Source: Massilia horti (GTDB taxonomy: Bacteria; Pseudomonadota; Gammaproteobacteria; Burkholderiales; Burkholderiaceae_D). From it: 48,891 nucleotides of DNA. The notes beneath the pieces were generated by a model, which was given only the letters and a program-made list of their open reading frames with translations, was not told the DNA's origin and searched no databases. The first letter of the stretch is position 1. Each line of letters starts with the position of its first letter. The translations under genes and the position numbers were made by a program. Shown here piece after piece: positions 9,438 to 17,361 of the stretch. The stretch lies in contig NZ_SPUM01000118.1 in NCBI RefSeq assembly GCF_004614195.1, positions 1-48,891 of the forward strand, written 5' to 3'.

Positions 9438-9443
9438 ATTGTA
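9438..9443 (-). promoter_or_regulatory. -10-like element upstream of the guanidine riboswitch
   Basis: The minus strand reads TACAAT at 9443-9438, about 35 bp upstream of riboswitch hairpin 1, the right distance for a transcript that includes both hairpins. No good -35 hexamer is present at the standard 17-bp spacing; the best candidate, TTGGAG, is 20 bp away. Confidence 0.35.
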
Positions 9444-9488
9444 GCGTTTTCGGCGCAAGCCCGCTCCAAGCGGCAGCGGCCGGCCGAG

Positions 9489-11360
9489 TTAAGGAAAAAC
9501 GATCGCAAGCCGCCGCGCCGGCGCCAGTACGCGAATGAAAGGCTGGGGATCGCCGTCGCGATAAACGCTCTGCAGGGTGGCTGGCGGATCGGTAACCAAG
9601 CCGTTCACGAAGTGATATTTAATGGTCACGGCGGGGCCTTCCACGTCGTCCAATTCGATCCGATCGAGTTTGCGTCCCACGACCCGGCCTTTACCTTCAA
9701 GGAAGTAGTCAGGTTCCTGCTGCACACGGTAAATCGTCAACGGGCCATGGCGCGCGATCGCGCTTAACTGCGGATGGGCGTCCAGGTAAGCCTTGCTGAC
9801 TGGCGAATGGACGATAATCCAGCCGATGTTATAGAGCTCGAGTTGCGCGGAAAAGGCTTGGACGGAGAACGCGTCGATTGGACGGCCGAATACATGACCG
9901 TCCCAAAAGCCGGCATGGTGCATGAACACGTAGGGCCCGCCGATGAACTCGCGCCCGGTGGCGTGGACCAGGCGGCCGGCGATATGCGCCCCATCGTGCA
10001 CCCTGCCCTGCGACGTTTCGAACAATATCCTCGCCTGGTCGGTCGTGTTACGCCGAATCCATTCACCAAGCCACTCCGTCATCCCGCCCTCCCCGCCTAC
10101 TTCCGGCGCGGGCCGGCCATAATGCGCGGTCTGCGCGCTGGACACTTCGTTCTTCAATTCCCTGCCGAAGAACGCCGACGCCAGTAACAGAACGGCCATG
10201 CTCATCAGTGCCATGTAACGGACTATCCCGGTACGGCCAAGCGCCCGCCAGGCGCTTCCTATGCCGATTGCGGCCGGAACGATCAGCAGCAGATACGCAG
10301 CCGCGGACAATCGGTTAGGCTGCAAGGTGCCGATTACCGGCCAATAGGCGCCGACTGCGGAAAAAACCACCAATGCGAGGATTGCGCACACAAAACCGGC
10401 GGCCACCCGACGCAGGCGCGATTCGGTAGCGGACGACAGCGCCCACAGCGCGCAGGCCCACATCAGCGGGTATAGCCTGGCCCCCCTGGCAGCGCCCTCG
10501 ATCCGCCCGATCGCCTCGAGGAAAACGATATGGATATCCACGACCTTCTGGAACGGTGACAGGCTGCCATCGGACCAGCCGGGATACCGGAGCGACGGAA
10601 CCATCCAGACGATGTTTGGAAGGAGGCACAGGATAGGCACCACTACGGCAACCAGCACCAAGGCTTTTGGCCTGACCTGCTTCCAGTTCGCCGCCACCAG
10701 AAACGGCACGGTGAAAATTACCGGGATGGGAAATAGCGGATGCACGAACATGCCAATCGCGCCAAAGACGCCGAGAGCGAGCACCGTCGCCGCGGATAAA
10801 GCGCCGGCTGTGCTGCGCCAGGCCAGCAGGATATACGGAAGAGACGCGTAACTCGCGAGCACGAAGGCCACCATACCCGCGGTGTGGTACCAGTGGAGCG
10901 CGGACACCCACCACAGCAGGACGCCCAAGACCATCGCCGCGATTGCAGTGACCGCATCCGCGGCGAGCAGCCGCATCGCCCACAGCACGAAACCCGGGGC
11001 CACCAGCGCTGCCATGAAAACGTACAGTTTATAGGCGATGACGGTACCGAACACGGGGGACAGCATGATCGCGAGCAGTGCGGGAGCCTTCGCGCTGGCA
11101 TTGTAGTTCACCCCGCCGATACTGCCGGCGGCGAACCATGGGTCGTAGCCGATCAGGGAATGCTTTTCCCACAGTTCCCGGGCCACATCGACCTGGTATT
11201 GGTGAAAAGGCGAATCAATGTGGACCAGCGGTAGCTGCGTGAACAGTTCGGACAAAGGGAAAGCAACCGCAACAAGAACCGCGTGCAGGCCCCAGACCAG
11301 CAGGCACATCATCCAGTAACGGCGCTGGGCGGATCCAGCTGCGAAAGGGCGATCCATCAT
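9489..11360 (-). CDS. Large polytopic membrane protein, possible GT-C-type glycosyltransferase
   Basis: A protein of 623 residues with about eleven to twelve predicted membrane helices in the first ~400 residues and a soluble C-terminal part. The first extracytoplasmic loop contains acidic and histidine residues (HIDSPFHQYQVD) and then GYDPWFAAGSIGG. That arrangement, an acidic loop after helix 1 in a many-helix protein, is seen in GT-C lipid-linked sugar transferases and YfhO-like proteins. No family was recognised with certainty. Start is ATG 11360 or the adjacent ATG 11357. It stands alone, with an operator-like palindrome upstream, and could modify the polysaccharide made by the nearby EPS genes; that is inference. 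Confidence 0.6.
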   Translation of the reverse strand: MMDRPFAAGSAQRRYWMMCLLVWGLHAVLVAVAFPLSELFTQLPLVHIDSPFHQYQVDVARELWEKHSLIGYDPWFAAGSIGGVNYNASAKAPALLAIMLSPVFGTVIAYKLYVFMAALVAPGFVLWAMRLLAADAVTAIAAMVLGVLLWWVSALHWYHTAGMVAFVLASYASLPYILLAWRSTAGALSAATVLALGVFGAIGMFVHPLFPIPVIFTVPFLVAANWKQVRPKALVLVAVVVPILCLLPNIVWMVPSLRYPGWSDGSLSPFQKVVDIHIVFLEAIGRIEGAARGARLYPLMWACALWALSSATESRLRRVAAGFVCAILALVVFSAVGAYWPVIGTLQPNRLSAAAYLLLIVPAAIGIGSAWRALGRTGIVRYMALMSMAVLLLASAFFGRELKNEVSSAQTAHYGRPAPEVGGEGGMTEWLGEWIRRNTTDQARILFETSQGRVHDGAHIAGRLVHATGREFIGGPYVFMHHAGFWDGHVFGRPIDAFSVQAFSAQLELYNIGWIIVHSPVSKAYLDAHPQLSAIARHGPLTIYRVQQEPDYFLEGKGRVVGRKLDRIELDDVEGPAVTIKYHFVNGLVTDPPATLQSVYRDGDPQPFIRVLAPARRLAIVFP

Positions 11361-11431
11361 TTACCTGAGCGTTTGAGGTGCGACCGCAACCGCGGTCCGG
11401 AGCCTAGCGATTATTGGTTACTAATATAGTC

Positions 11432-11444
11432 CGACAAATTGTCG
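11432..11444. promoter_or_regulatory. Operator-like palindrome
   Basis: CGACAAATTGTCG is a perfect palindrome (6-bp arms, 1-nt centre) in an AT-rich stretch about 70 bp upstream of the 623-residue membrane protein gene. A dimeric repressor or activator could bind here; the regulator is unknown. Confidence 0.3.
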
Positions 11445-11700
11445 ATTATTATTCTCAAATTAACAAGCCCTTGACCAGCAACCGCGCGCTGTCAAACGCG
11501 AGGACAAAACGAGGAAGATCAGCACCGGCTGGGGCTGTCAGGAAGCGGAAAAACTGGGGGTGCGGTGAAACAGAGTCCTTGATGCGGACCCTAACGGGCA
11601 TTGCACAACAGTGTGGCGCCCCGTATGATGAATCACGCAGAGCGCATGTCAAAACGGTTAGAGGTACCAGGGGTGGTGCTTGGCCGATTGCATTGCGCTT

Positions 11701-12047
11701 AGGGCGAGCTTTTCATTTCACCATGTCCCGTAGTACCTGCATCGACTCAGGCTTCGCTGTCAGTTTCTCAGCGGCAGCCTTAATTTTGCCGTAGTAGATC
11801 CCGTTCCTGACTCAACTGTAATCCTTGTAGGCTTCGCTGATGGGATCGGCTGAATGACCCGCAGTGCGTTTCTCGATAAGTGCCTGCAGATATGCCGTAC
11901 GACGCGTATGTTAGTGGCTTCGTCCAGAAGCTGGTCACTGTCGTGGAACTCGTCCGCCTCGCGGTAGAGATCAGCTTCACGCGCGCGCTTGCGCCACGGT
12001 TTCTTGAGGTTCTCGATTCGGTAAAGTTCCCGGATGGGTGCCTTCTC
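11701..12047 (-). pseudogene. Decayed C-terminal fragment of an SLT-type T6SS muramidase gene
   Basis: About 347 bp match 23242-23588, the 3' part of the lytic-transglycosylase gene in the tRNA-Arg island, at high identity by eye. The match covers roughly the last 110 codons and runs past the stop codon into the first codons of the following gene (the AGGGCGAGCTTTTCAT context at both places). The copy has lost its N-terminal half, including the catalytic glutamate. It also carries a 1-bp deletion (CGTACGACGCG against CGTACCGACGCG) and several substitutions near the end of the frame. It cannot make the enzyme. It lies outside the island, so either a homologous cassette once stood here or a fragment was copied across. 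Confidence 0.85.
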
Positions 12048-12237
12048 AGTCAGCGCCTACGCTTCCACCGGCAAGCCCTGCCTGATGGCCCATTGTTCTG
12101 TGCTGAGCCGGACGGCGAAGGGAACGGGGGCGGTGCGTAGTGTTCGCGCCCAAGCGGGTGAGCGCGCACCTGACCGAATACCAGCATGACCGACTGCGCG
12201 CCTGATGATGACCCTCACCTAACTTCAAACGTCCAAG
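12048..12237. other. Non-coding remnant next to the muramidase fragment
   Basis: Similarity to the island copy ends abruptly near 12047. I can assign no gene to the rest up to the end of the TadE-like gene. Together with 11361-11700 it makes a stretch of more than 800 bp with no intact gene, consistent with an eroded insertion. Confidence 0.4.
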
Positions 12238-12858
12238 CTAATCGCAAAGCGCGTCGCCCGCGCTGTAGCCCAAAGTTTCGGCGCGAACGATGGTTGACGA
12301 AATGGGCAGATAAACACCTAATTTGACAAGGGGAAATAACATTTGATACTCCACCGGCTTGCAGTCGGAGGTGGAGCTATCGTCGCTGCAAACGCGCGCC
12401 TGAACTAGCCGGATACAACTGGCACCATATTGGTTTTCGAGGCAATTCTGGCGGTTGCGGGCTGGGCAACCCGGCAGGGCCGATGTAGAAATCGGCGTTG
12501 GGGTAACGGATCCGCTGGATTGTGTTGGTAGGGATAGGTAGTCGATACGAATATTCTTATCGGTGATCGGGGCGCCAAAAGGGAGAAAGCCAGGCGAATC
12601 TTGAAAAATTGCCTTTTGCCGTACCCGAGCAAGCTCCGTTGGTTTTTTGAAACTGATGTTTGCGGCGGCGGTCGCTGCGCTTCTGGTGACCTCAGCCAAC
12701 GTGTTGTACATGTACATGATTCTGCACAGCTCGATAATTCCGAACACAAGCGTAAAAAACAGAATCGCGACAATAGCAAACTCAACGGCTGCTCCCCCGC
12801 CCTGCCTCGATATCGGTGCACGCCTGAGCAATGCCACCCGTAAGTTAGTATTCTGCAT
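12238..12858 (-). CDS. TadE-like pseudopilin
   Basis: A protein of 206 residues that starts, after a short basic stretch, with a TadE-type segment: GGAAVEFAIVAILFFTLVFGIIELCRIMYMYNTL. The glycine-rich, glutamate-containing hydrophobic stretch is the signature of Flp/Tad minor pilins, which are membrane-anchored and exported to the pilus. The remainder is soluble and has cysteine pairs. I prefer ATG 12858, which overlaps the upstream gene by 14 bp, to the longer frame at 12894. It is the third gene of a TadG-TadE-TadE run; the ATPase and platform genes of a Tad apparatus are not in this window. Confidence 0.75.
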   Translation of the reverse strand: MQNTNLRVALLRRAPISRQGGGAAVEFAIVAILFFTLVFGIIELCRIMYMYNTLAEVTRSAATAAANISFKKPTELARVRQKAIFQDSPGFLPFGAPITDKNIRIDYLSLPTQSSGSVTPTPISTSALPGCPARNRQNCLENQYGASCIRLVQARVCSDDSSTSDCKPVEYQMLFPLVKLGVYLPISSTIVRAETLGYSAGDALCD

Positions 12859-13333
12859 AAGGCATCGACGCCGCTGGATTGAGGACAATTGCAACCTCTG
12901 ACTCGCCGGCTAATTCGGAAGTAATGCCATCAAAGAATGGGTCGGCGATATTGAGACTGACCATTACCGTGAGTTTGGCTGGGACAAACGTGCCATTACA
13001 GCTACGAAGATCGCACAGAACGTCGACGGCCGGGACGTATGGGCCGCCTTGGTACAGCTCGGCTATTTCCTCCTTGACGATCGCTTCCGCGATTGCTGCC
13101 ACGTGCGCCTTGCCTCCACCCGGGCCTTGAGTCCTGAACTCCACGGCGGATGCGGATGCCAAGAATCGGACTGCATCATATGCCGCCTTTTCAGCCACCG
13201 TGTAGTGCCAAAAGACCCGCCCGAAGAACAGCACCACAGACACGAAGAGAACTATGACAGGAAGTAGCACGGCGAGCTCGACGGCCACCCCACCATTCGC
13301 GCGCTGTCGTCCTTTGCGTAGTGATTTTTTCAT
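12845..13333 (-). CDS. TadE-family pseudopilin
   Basis: A protein of 162 residues with a basic N-terminus followed by GGVAVELAVLLPVIVLFVSVVLFFGRVFW, a TadE-type signal/transmembrane segment with the conserved glutamate. The ATG at 13333 overlaps the stop of the TadG-like gene as ATGA, so the two are probably translationally coupled; the longer open frame upstream is a shadow of TadG. The soluble part contains one cysteine pair in VLCDLRSCNG. It is probably a minor pilin of a tight-adherence pilus or a component that senses or primes it. Confidence 0.78.
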   Translation of the reverse strand: MKKSLRKGRQRANGGVAVELAVLLPVIVLFVSVVLFFGRVFWHYTVAEKAAYDAVRFLASASAVEFRTQGPGGGKAHVAAIAEAIVKEEIAELYQGGPYVPAVDVLCDLRSCNGTFVPAKLTVMVSLNIADPFFDGITSELAGESEVAIVLNPAASMPYAEY

Positions 13334-14874
13334 TGCACCAGCTCCACTGGACCGCCCGCCTGGACCTCCGACGTAGCCCCCGCAAATTCCGCGCTGATTG
13401 CACTGGTGGTGGCTTGCACGGTCATGAAGAATCTTCCGACCGCGAGCACTGTCGCGGTCGAGCCGGACATTGTCGCGCAATCGAGGATCGGCACGTTTAG
13501 CACACGCCGGTTCGCCACGCCCGGGCGGCGTGCGAGGGCCGGCGGCGACGTGATGCTGGCGGATGGCGTGGGAGATGGATAATTGGAGCCCGTTGGGGCC
13601 AGTAAGACCGAGCTACCATAGAGCTTATCCCAGGTAACCTGCTTAGTTTCGAACGGCTCATAGCCACCTTCGGGTTCTGGCACCCCGGGTGTGTAGGCAG
13701 ACCAGGGGACCGCTTTAGCGTAAGCCCATAACACCCCGGTATCTGTTGTTGTCAAGTTATTGGGTGGATCCTGGTCGGCTTTGGTCTGCAGCATGGTCAC
13801 ACCATCCCTTGTGATGGTCTGGCTGGCGGCAGTCTGGCTGGTGGTTGGCGGCTTGGGGCTCATCCAACCCAAGGACGAGTTGGCCGTGTACTGCTTAACG
13901 TTCGTGCCCGGCGGCGTCGTCGCCGCATCACAACCATTAGTGTAGATATCAAGACGAGAATTGAGCTGATTTACGAGCGAAGCGAGAGGAAAACCGCTCT
14001 GCACGGTTACCTTTTCCCCAATCAGCCTGGGCACAGCCATTGTGCCAGTGCACACATAAGGGGTAACGGTCGTCAAACTCAAGTTGTTCGGGCTGCCGGA
14101 GCCTGACAACGCGACTGGATCGATGAGGTAATTCCTCCCCGCCACCGAGCCATTTGGGTTCAGTTTCATCAGATTGTAGCCAACCCCTCGGCGGAAACCA
14201 TATTCGACCAGCTCATCATAGGTTGTGTCAGTCAAGACATTCTTGCGGCGGGTGAAGGCCGCATCCATCGCGCAAATGCCGAACGGCGTCACGTTAATGC
14301 TTCCCCTACCTGCGACTGCCGTGTGGCTCACGTTCACTGTCGCGAACGAGGAAGAGACCGGGGCAAACAGCATATCGACAGCGCCGTAGGACTTATCGAG
14401 CGCGCTAGTGTCGACCTTTACGAAGGCAAGGCCGCGGGGAGCTTGCTTGGCTGATTCGGCAGAAAGCCATCCGGTGCTGCCGTCTGCCGTCTTACTGAAC
14501 ATAATCGCAGCGTCCGACCAAACCATGGTGTTGACATACCCATACTTCGGCCAGTAGATGGCATCTGTGTTATCCCCTCCGCCTTGCAGTACGTGACCTG
14601 CTGCGGTAATGGCATTCTCGATCCCAGCCTTCGTGCCATTCAATTTCTTGGCTGCCGCGATCGCGGCGCTGCCCGCAATTGCCTGCATCTCTGCCTTGCG
14701 GCTGTAGACCCGCCCCAGATCGAGCGCCAGACCGTAGCATACGATGATCAACGGCAGCAGTACGGCAAACATAACGGCAACGGCGCCTCGCTGGCGCGTC
14801 TCGCCAGATCGATTTGGCAAATAGTTCGCCAGGCACGCGGCGTCCCGAGCAGCCTCGACAGTCGTACTGTCCAT
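13330..14874 (-). CDS. TadG-like Flp pilus-assembly protein
   Basis: A protein of 514 residues. Residues ~28-60 form the N-terminal TadE/G-like anchor (RGAVAVMFAVLLPLIIVCYGLALDLGRVYSRKAEMQ), followed by the helical AIAGSAAIAAAKKL stretch usual in TadG. The long extracytoplasmic part is rich in Ser, Thr, Gly and Pro, and I see no clear von Willebrand A metal site, so it looks like the vWA-less form. A good GGAGG precedes ATG 14874. First gene of the three-gene pseudopilin run; transcription probably starts in 14880-15000. Confidence 0.75.
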   Translation of the reverse strand: MDSTTVEAARDAACLANYLPNRSGETRQRGAVAVMFAVLLPLIIVCYGLALDLGRVYSRKAEMQAIAGSAAIAAAKKLNGTKAGIENAITAAGHVLQGGGDNTDAIYWPKYGYVNTMVWSDAAIMFSKTADGSTGWLSAESAKQAPRGLAFVKVDTSALDKSYGAVDMLFAPVSSSFATVNVSHTAVAGRGSINVTPFGICAMDAAFTRRKNVLTDTTYDELVEYGFRRGVGYNLMKLNPNGSVAGRNYLIDPVALSGSGSPNNLSLTTVTPYVCTGTMAVPRLIGEKVTVQSGFPLASLVNQLNSRLDIYTNGCDAATTPPGTNVKQYTANSSLGWMSPKPPTTSQTAASQTITRDGVTMLQTKADQDPPNNLTTTDTGVLWAYAKAVPWSAYTPGVPEPEGGYEPFETKQVTWDKLYGSSVLLAPTGSNYPSPTPSASITSPPALARRPGVANRRVLNVPILDCATMSGSTATVLAVGRFFMTVQATTSAISAEFAGATSEVQAGGPVELVQ

Positions 14875-15210
14875 GGATTGCCTCCGTCATGCAGATTGCC
14901 CAGATACTATGACTTTCGATGAGAATTCTAGCTCACACGGAATTAATTCTTTTGAGCATAAGCAAGCCGACCAAAACCAAAATCAGTGGACCCGCGAACC
15001 CGACGGACAAGTTCGTGATGTAGGTCAAACAAGTCAAACTATTTGCTTGAGGAAAGGTGTGCCCTACAGCAAACTGTTCTTTAGTCATTCACGCTCGGGC
15101 AGTCATCTCGCTGAAATGCGCTCGTCCAACAACGTTTACCCGGTCCCGGACTGTTGAAATACACCGGAATTTTTCAAAAACCGATTAAAACAAGATGGAT
15201 ATGAGCGATC
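14875..15210. other. Gene-free stretch between the Tad-like run and a membrane protein gene
   Basis: This stretch is lower in GC than the flanks and must hold the promoter of the TadG-like gene (leftward) and of the 15211 gene (rightward). I see no RNA gene, repeat or clear promoter pair in it. Confidence 0.35.
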
Positions 15211-15807
15211 ATGAAGACTTTCAAAATCGGGACGGAACAAGAAATAAGAAATTTTGCCTTCAGCGCTTTTCTCTTCTCGACCTTTGGCTGGGCGTTATTA
15301 GAAATTCAACTTCTTGGAGCCCATGCACGGCCGATAGCACATTTGCTTGCATCTGTTCCGGCATTGCCCCTCTCCGCGGTCTCCTTTCGCCGTTGCCGCC
15401 TATGGTGGCCAAGTTTCGATGACCCGCACGACGACGGGGCGAAATTCAATGCAGATCGCCACTTCCTCCGAGATGATCTGTGCCCGTGCTCGGCGCTGGT
15501 GGTCACCGGTGCAGTACTCGCTTTCTTTGTAAATGGTGGATCGATCTTTCTACTCGGCCTTGTCGCTGGCGGAATCAGCTTGGTGCCTTGGGCGAGAATC
15601 GCTTTCTGTAACAAACATTTCTTTGTATCCTGGACCATGCTTGCGTTAGGGGGCGCGGCGGTCCTGATTGTTGGACCAAGGGCGCAATTCCCGTTTCAAT
15701 ACGTGATTGGCGCATGGGTTTTGTGGTTCATAGCCCTCACGCAATTGCTTGTCACGTATCGAGGGGCTACTAAAGTTGACCCATCAGGCCCGCCGCGCAT
15801 GCGGTAG
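15211..15807 (+). CDS. Hypothetical membrane protein
   Basis: An open frame of 198 residues with two N-terminal hydrophobic stretches (near 17-35 and 44-58) and three more in the second half (about 95-120, 135-155, 160-182). The middle, about residues 60-92, is rich in charged residues, Arg, Trp and Cys, and does not resemble the rest; it could be a region where two compensating frameshifts have altered the sequence. No family was recognised. The ribosome-binding site is weak and there is no operon partner. It may be real or a slightly damaged gene. Confidence 0.4.
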   Translation: MKTFKIGTEQEIRNFAFSAFLFSTFGWALLEIQLLGAHARPIAHLLASVPALPLSAVSFRRCRLWWPSFDDPHDDGAKFNADRHFLRDDLCPCSALVVTGAVLAFFVNGGSIFLLGLVAGGISLVPWARIAFCNKHFFVSWTMLALGGAAVLIVGPRAQFPFQYVIGAWVLWFIALTQLLVTYRGATKVDPSGPPRMR

Positions 15808-16142
15808 CCCGCATAGCGAGTCTGGAAGTCCTTGACGATGAAGGGCGCGTCCTTCTCCAATTGCGTACTGAACCCCAGACCCATCCGCCCATGGCGGCAC
15901 CCACGCCCTCATAGTTTCCGACCTGGCGCACCGCGCGACCGATTTTGCCGCCGGCACGCTCCGGTCGGGCGCTCCTGCACCTCACAAACCTGATACATCA
16001 ACGCCTGCTGGCTCGAACAGAAGCAAGCCGAGCAATTGAGTTCTATTGACCAGAATCGGGTACCAGGGGGTACACGACGGGAAACGAATGAGGGGAGACC
16101 AAGCGGACCAAGCCGTGGAAACTAGCTAGGTCTTTGATTTGA
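15808..16142. other. Degenerate stretch left of the island boundary
   Basis: No intact gene is present. Two minus-strand reading frames between about 15985 and 15775 carry protein-like text that would join across a frameshift (PERAGGKIGRAVRQVGNYEG in one, FIVKDFQTRYAGYRMRGG in the other), so this is probably a decayed small gene of unknown family. Confidence 0.3.
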
Positions 16143-16191
16143 ATGGCGCGGCTGGCGGGGATCGAACCCACGACCCTTGGCTTCGGAGGCC
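16143..16191. repeat. attL, orphan 3' end of tRNA-Arg
   Basis: These 49 bp are identical to 25317-25365 and correspond to the 3' part of the tRNA-Arg gene, from the CCA end through the T-arm and anticodon to the anticodon stem. There is no 5' half here, so it is not a tRNA gene. It marks the left boundary of the island. Confidence 0.92.
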
Positions 16192-16238
16192 CAAAAGAAA
16201 CCCAGTATCCATGCGGGTTTTGAGCCAAATCAGGACCC

Positions 16239-16258
16239 TTTGCCACAATTTTGCCACA
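16239..16258 (+). repeat. Paired TTGCCACA sites next to attL
   Basis: TTTGCCACA occurs at 16239-16247 and again at 16250-16258, so the TTGCCACA cores start 11 bp apart. The same pair with the same spacing and orientation is found near attR (25214-25232). They lie between attL and the integrase start, where arm-type integrase sites are expected. Confidence 0.55.
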
Positions 16259-16286
16259 GTTGCGATTTCTAAAGTGCTTTCGCATC

Positions 16287-17267
16287 ATGGCTAACATCAG
16301 GAAACGCGGCCCCGGCCAGTGGCAAGCTCAAGTGCGCAAACGTGGCTATCCGACCCAGACAAAAACCTTTGGCTCGGAACAAGATGCGCTTGACTGGGCC
16401 ACTGTGATCGAGGCCGAGATGATCCGTAGGGTGTTCGTATCGCGGAGCGAGGCGGAAGCGACACTGATCCGTGACCTGCTGCAGCGCTACGAGAGCGAGG
16501 TACTCCCAACCAAACGCGGCCGTGCATCCGATCGATCGCGGCTGAAAACACTTAACCATGCTTTCGGAACGTTCCGCTTGGCGAGCCTGACATCAGCGCA
16601 AATCGCACGTTTTCGCGACCAGCGCCTCCAGGTCGTCGGACCACAGACAGTCGTCCATGAACTCAATCTGCTCAATCGCGTACTCAGAGCGGCAACAATG
16701 GATTGGGGAATTGCACTGCCGACGGCCCTTCCAACGTCGCTCGTCAGGAAGCCGAAAAAACCTCGGGGCCGAGATCGTCGGGTCACCGAAGAAGAGATTC
16801 AAAGAATACTTGCCGCAACGGAGTCAACGGAGCTCCGTGCGGTCGTCACGATCGCCGTCGAGACGGCAATGCGAAGGAATGAAATTACTTCTCTGGCTTG
16901 GGAGCATGTGGACCTCAAGCGTAAAATCGCCCACCTCCCCAAAACGAAGACGGACACGCCGCGCAAGGTACCCCTGTCGAGTGCCGCAATGGCCGCGCTA
17001 CAGTCACTGCAGGCCCGTTCGGAAGGCCCCGTCTTCACCATGCGAGCAGAGTCGATGAGCCAAGCGTTCGAACGAAGCTGCGAACCGCACCGTGCGAACG
17101 TAGCGAATGTCCGCTTCCACGACCTGCGACACGAAGCGACAAGCCGGCTGTTCGAGAGAGGCCTTAGCGTAATGGAGGTTGCCGCGATAACCGGCCATAA
17201 GACGCTGGAGATGCTCAAACGCTATACACACCTCAGAGCAGAAGACCTCGTCAAGAAACTGGGCTGA
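16287..17267 (+). CDS. Tyrosine-type site-specific integrase
   Basis: A phage-type integrase of 326 residues. The N-terminal part (about 1-60, GQWQAQVRKRGYPTQTKTF) is an arm-binding domain, 61-160 is the core-binding SAM-like region, and the catalytic domain has the full set: R196 in TAMRRNE, H278 and R281 in HDLRHEA, H304 in ITGHKT and Y313 in KRYTHL. All expected active-site residues are intact, so the protein should be able to cut and join at the tRNA-Arg att site. I chose ATG 16287 because MANIRKRGPG fits the family start. It reads inward from attL. Confidence 0.9.
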   Translation: MANIRKRGPGQWQAQVRKRGYPTQTKTFGSEQDALDWATVIEAEMIRRVFVSRSEAEATLIRDLLQRYESEVLPTKRGRASDRSRLKTLNHAFGTFRLASLTSAQIARFRDQRLQVVGPQTVVHELNLLNRVLRAATMDWGIALPTALPTSLVRKPKKPRGRDRRVTEEEIQRILAATESTELRAVVTIAVETAMRRNEITSLAWEHVDLKRKIAHLPKTKTDTPRKVPLSSAAMAALQSLQARSEGPVFTMRAESMSQAFERSCEPHRANVANVRFHDLRHEATSRLFERGLSVMEVAAITGHKTLEMLKRYTHLRAEDLVKKLG

Positions 17268-17361
17268 TTCGGAAAAAGGGGTTAGAAGAGCTTGGCACGC
17301 TATCCGGGCCGACCATCATCCCGTCTCTTTCCCCTCTTATTTATCCTTATGCCCTGTTAAT

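Noticed and set aside
9333..9458. N-terminal extension of the guanidinium exporter
   Set aside because: The extension is encoded by the riboswitch hairpins and the ribosome-binding site; SMR proteins are about 105 residues long.
11780..12140. Short open frames as independent genes
   Set aside because: They are pieces of the frameshifted muramidase copy or its antisense.
16143..16191. Possible second tRNA-Arg gene
   Set aside because: Only the 3' part exists; there is no acceptor 5' strand or D-arm, so it is an att repeat.
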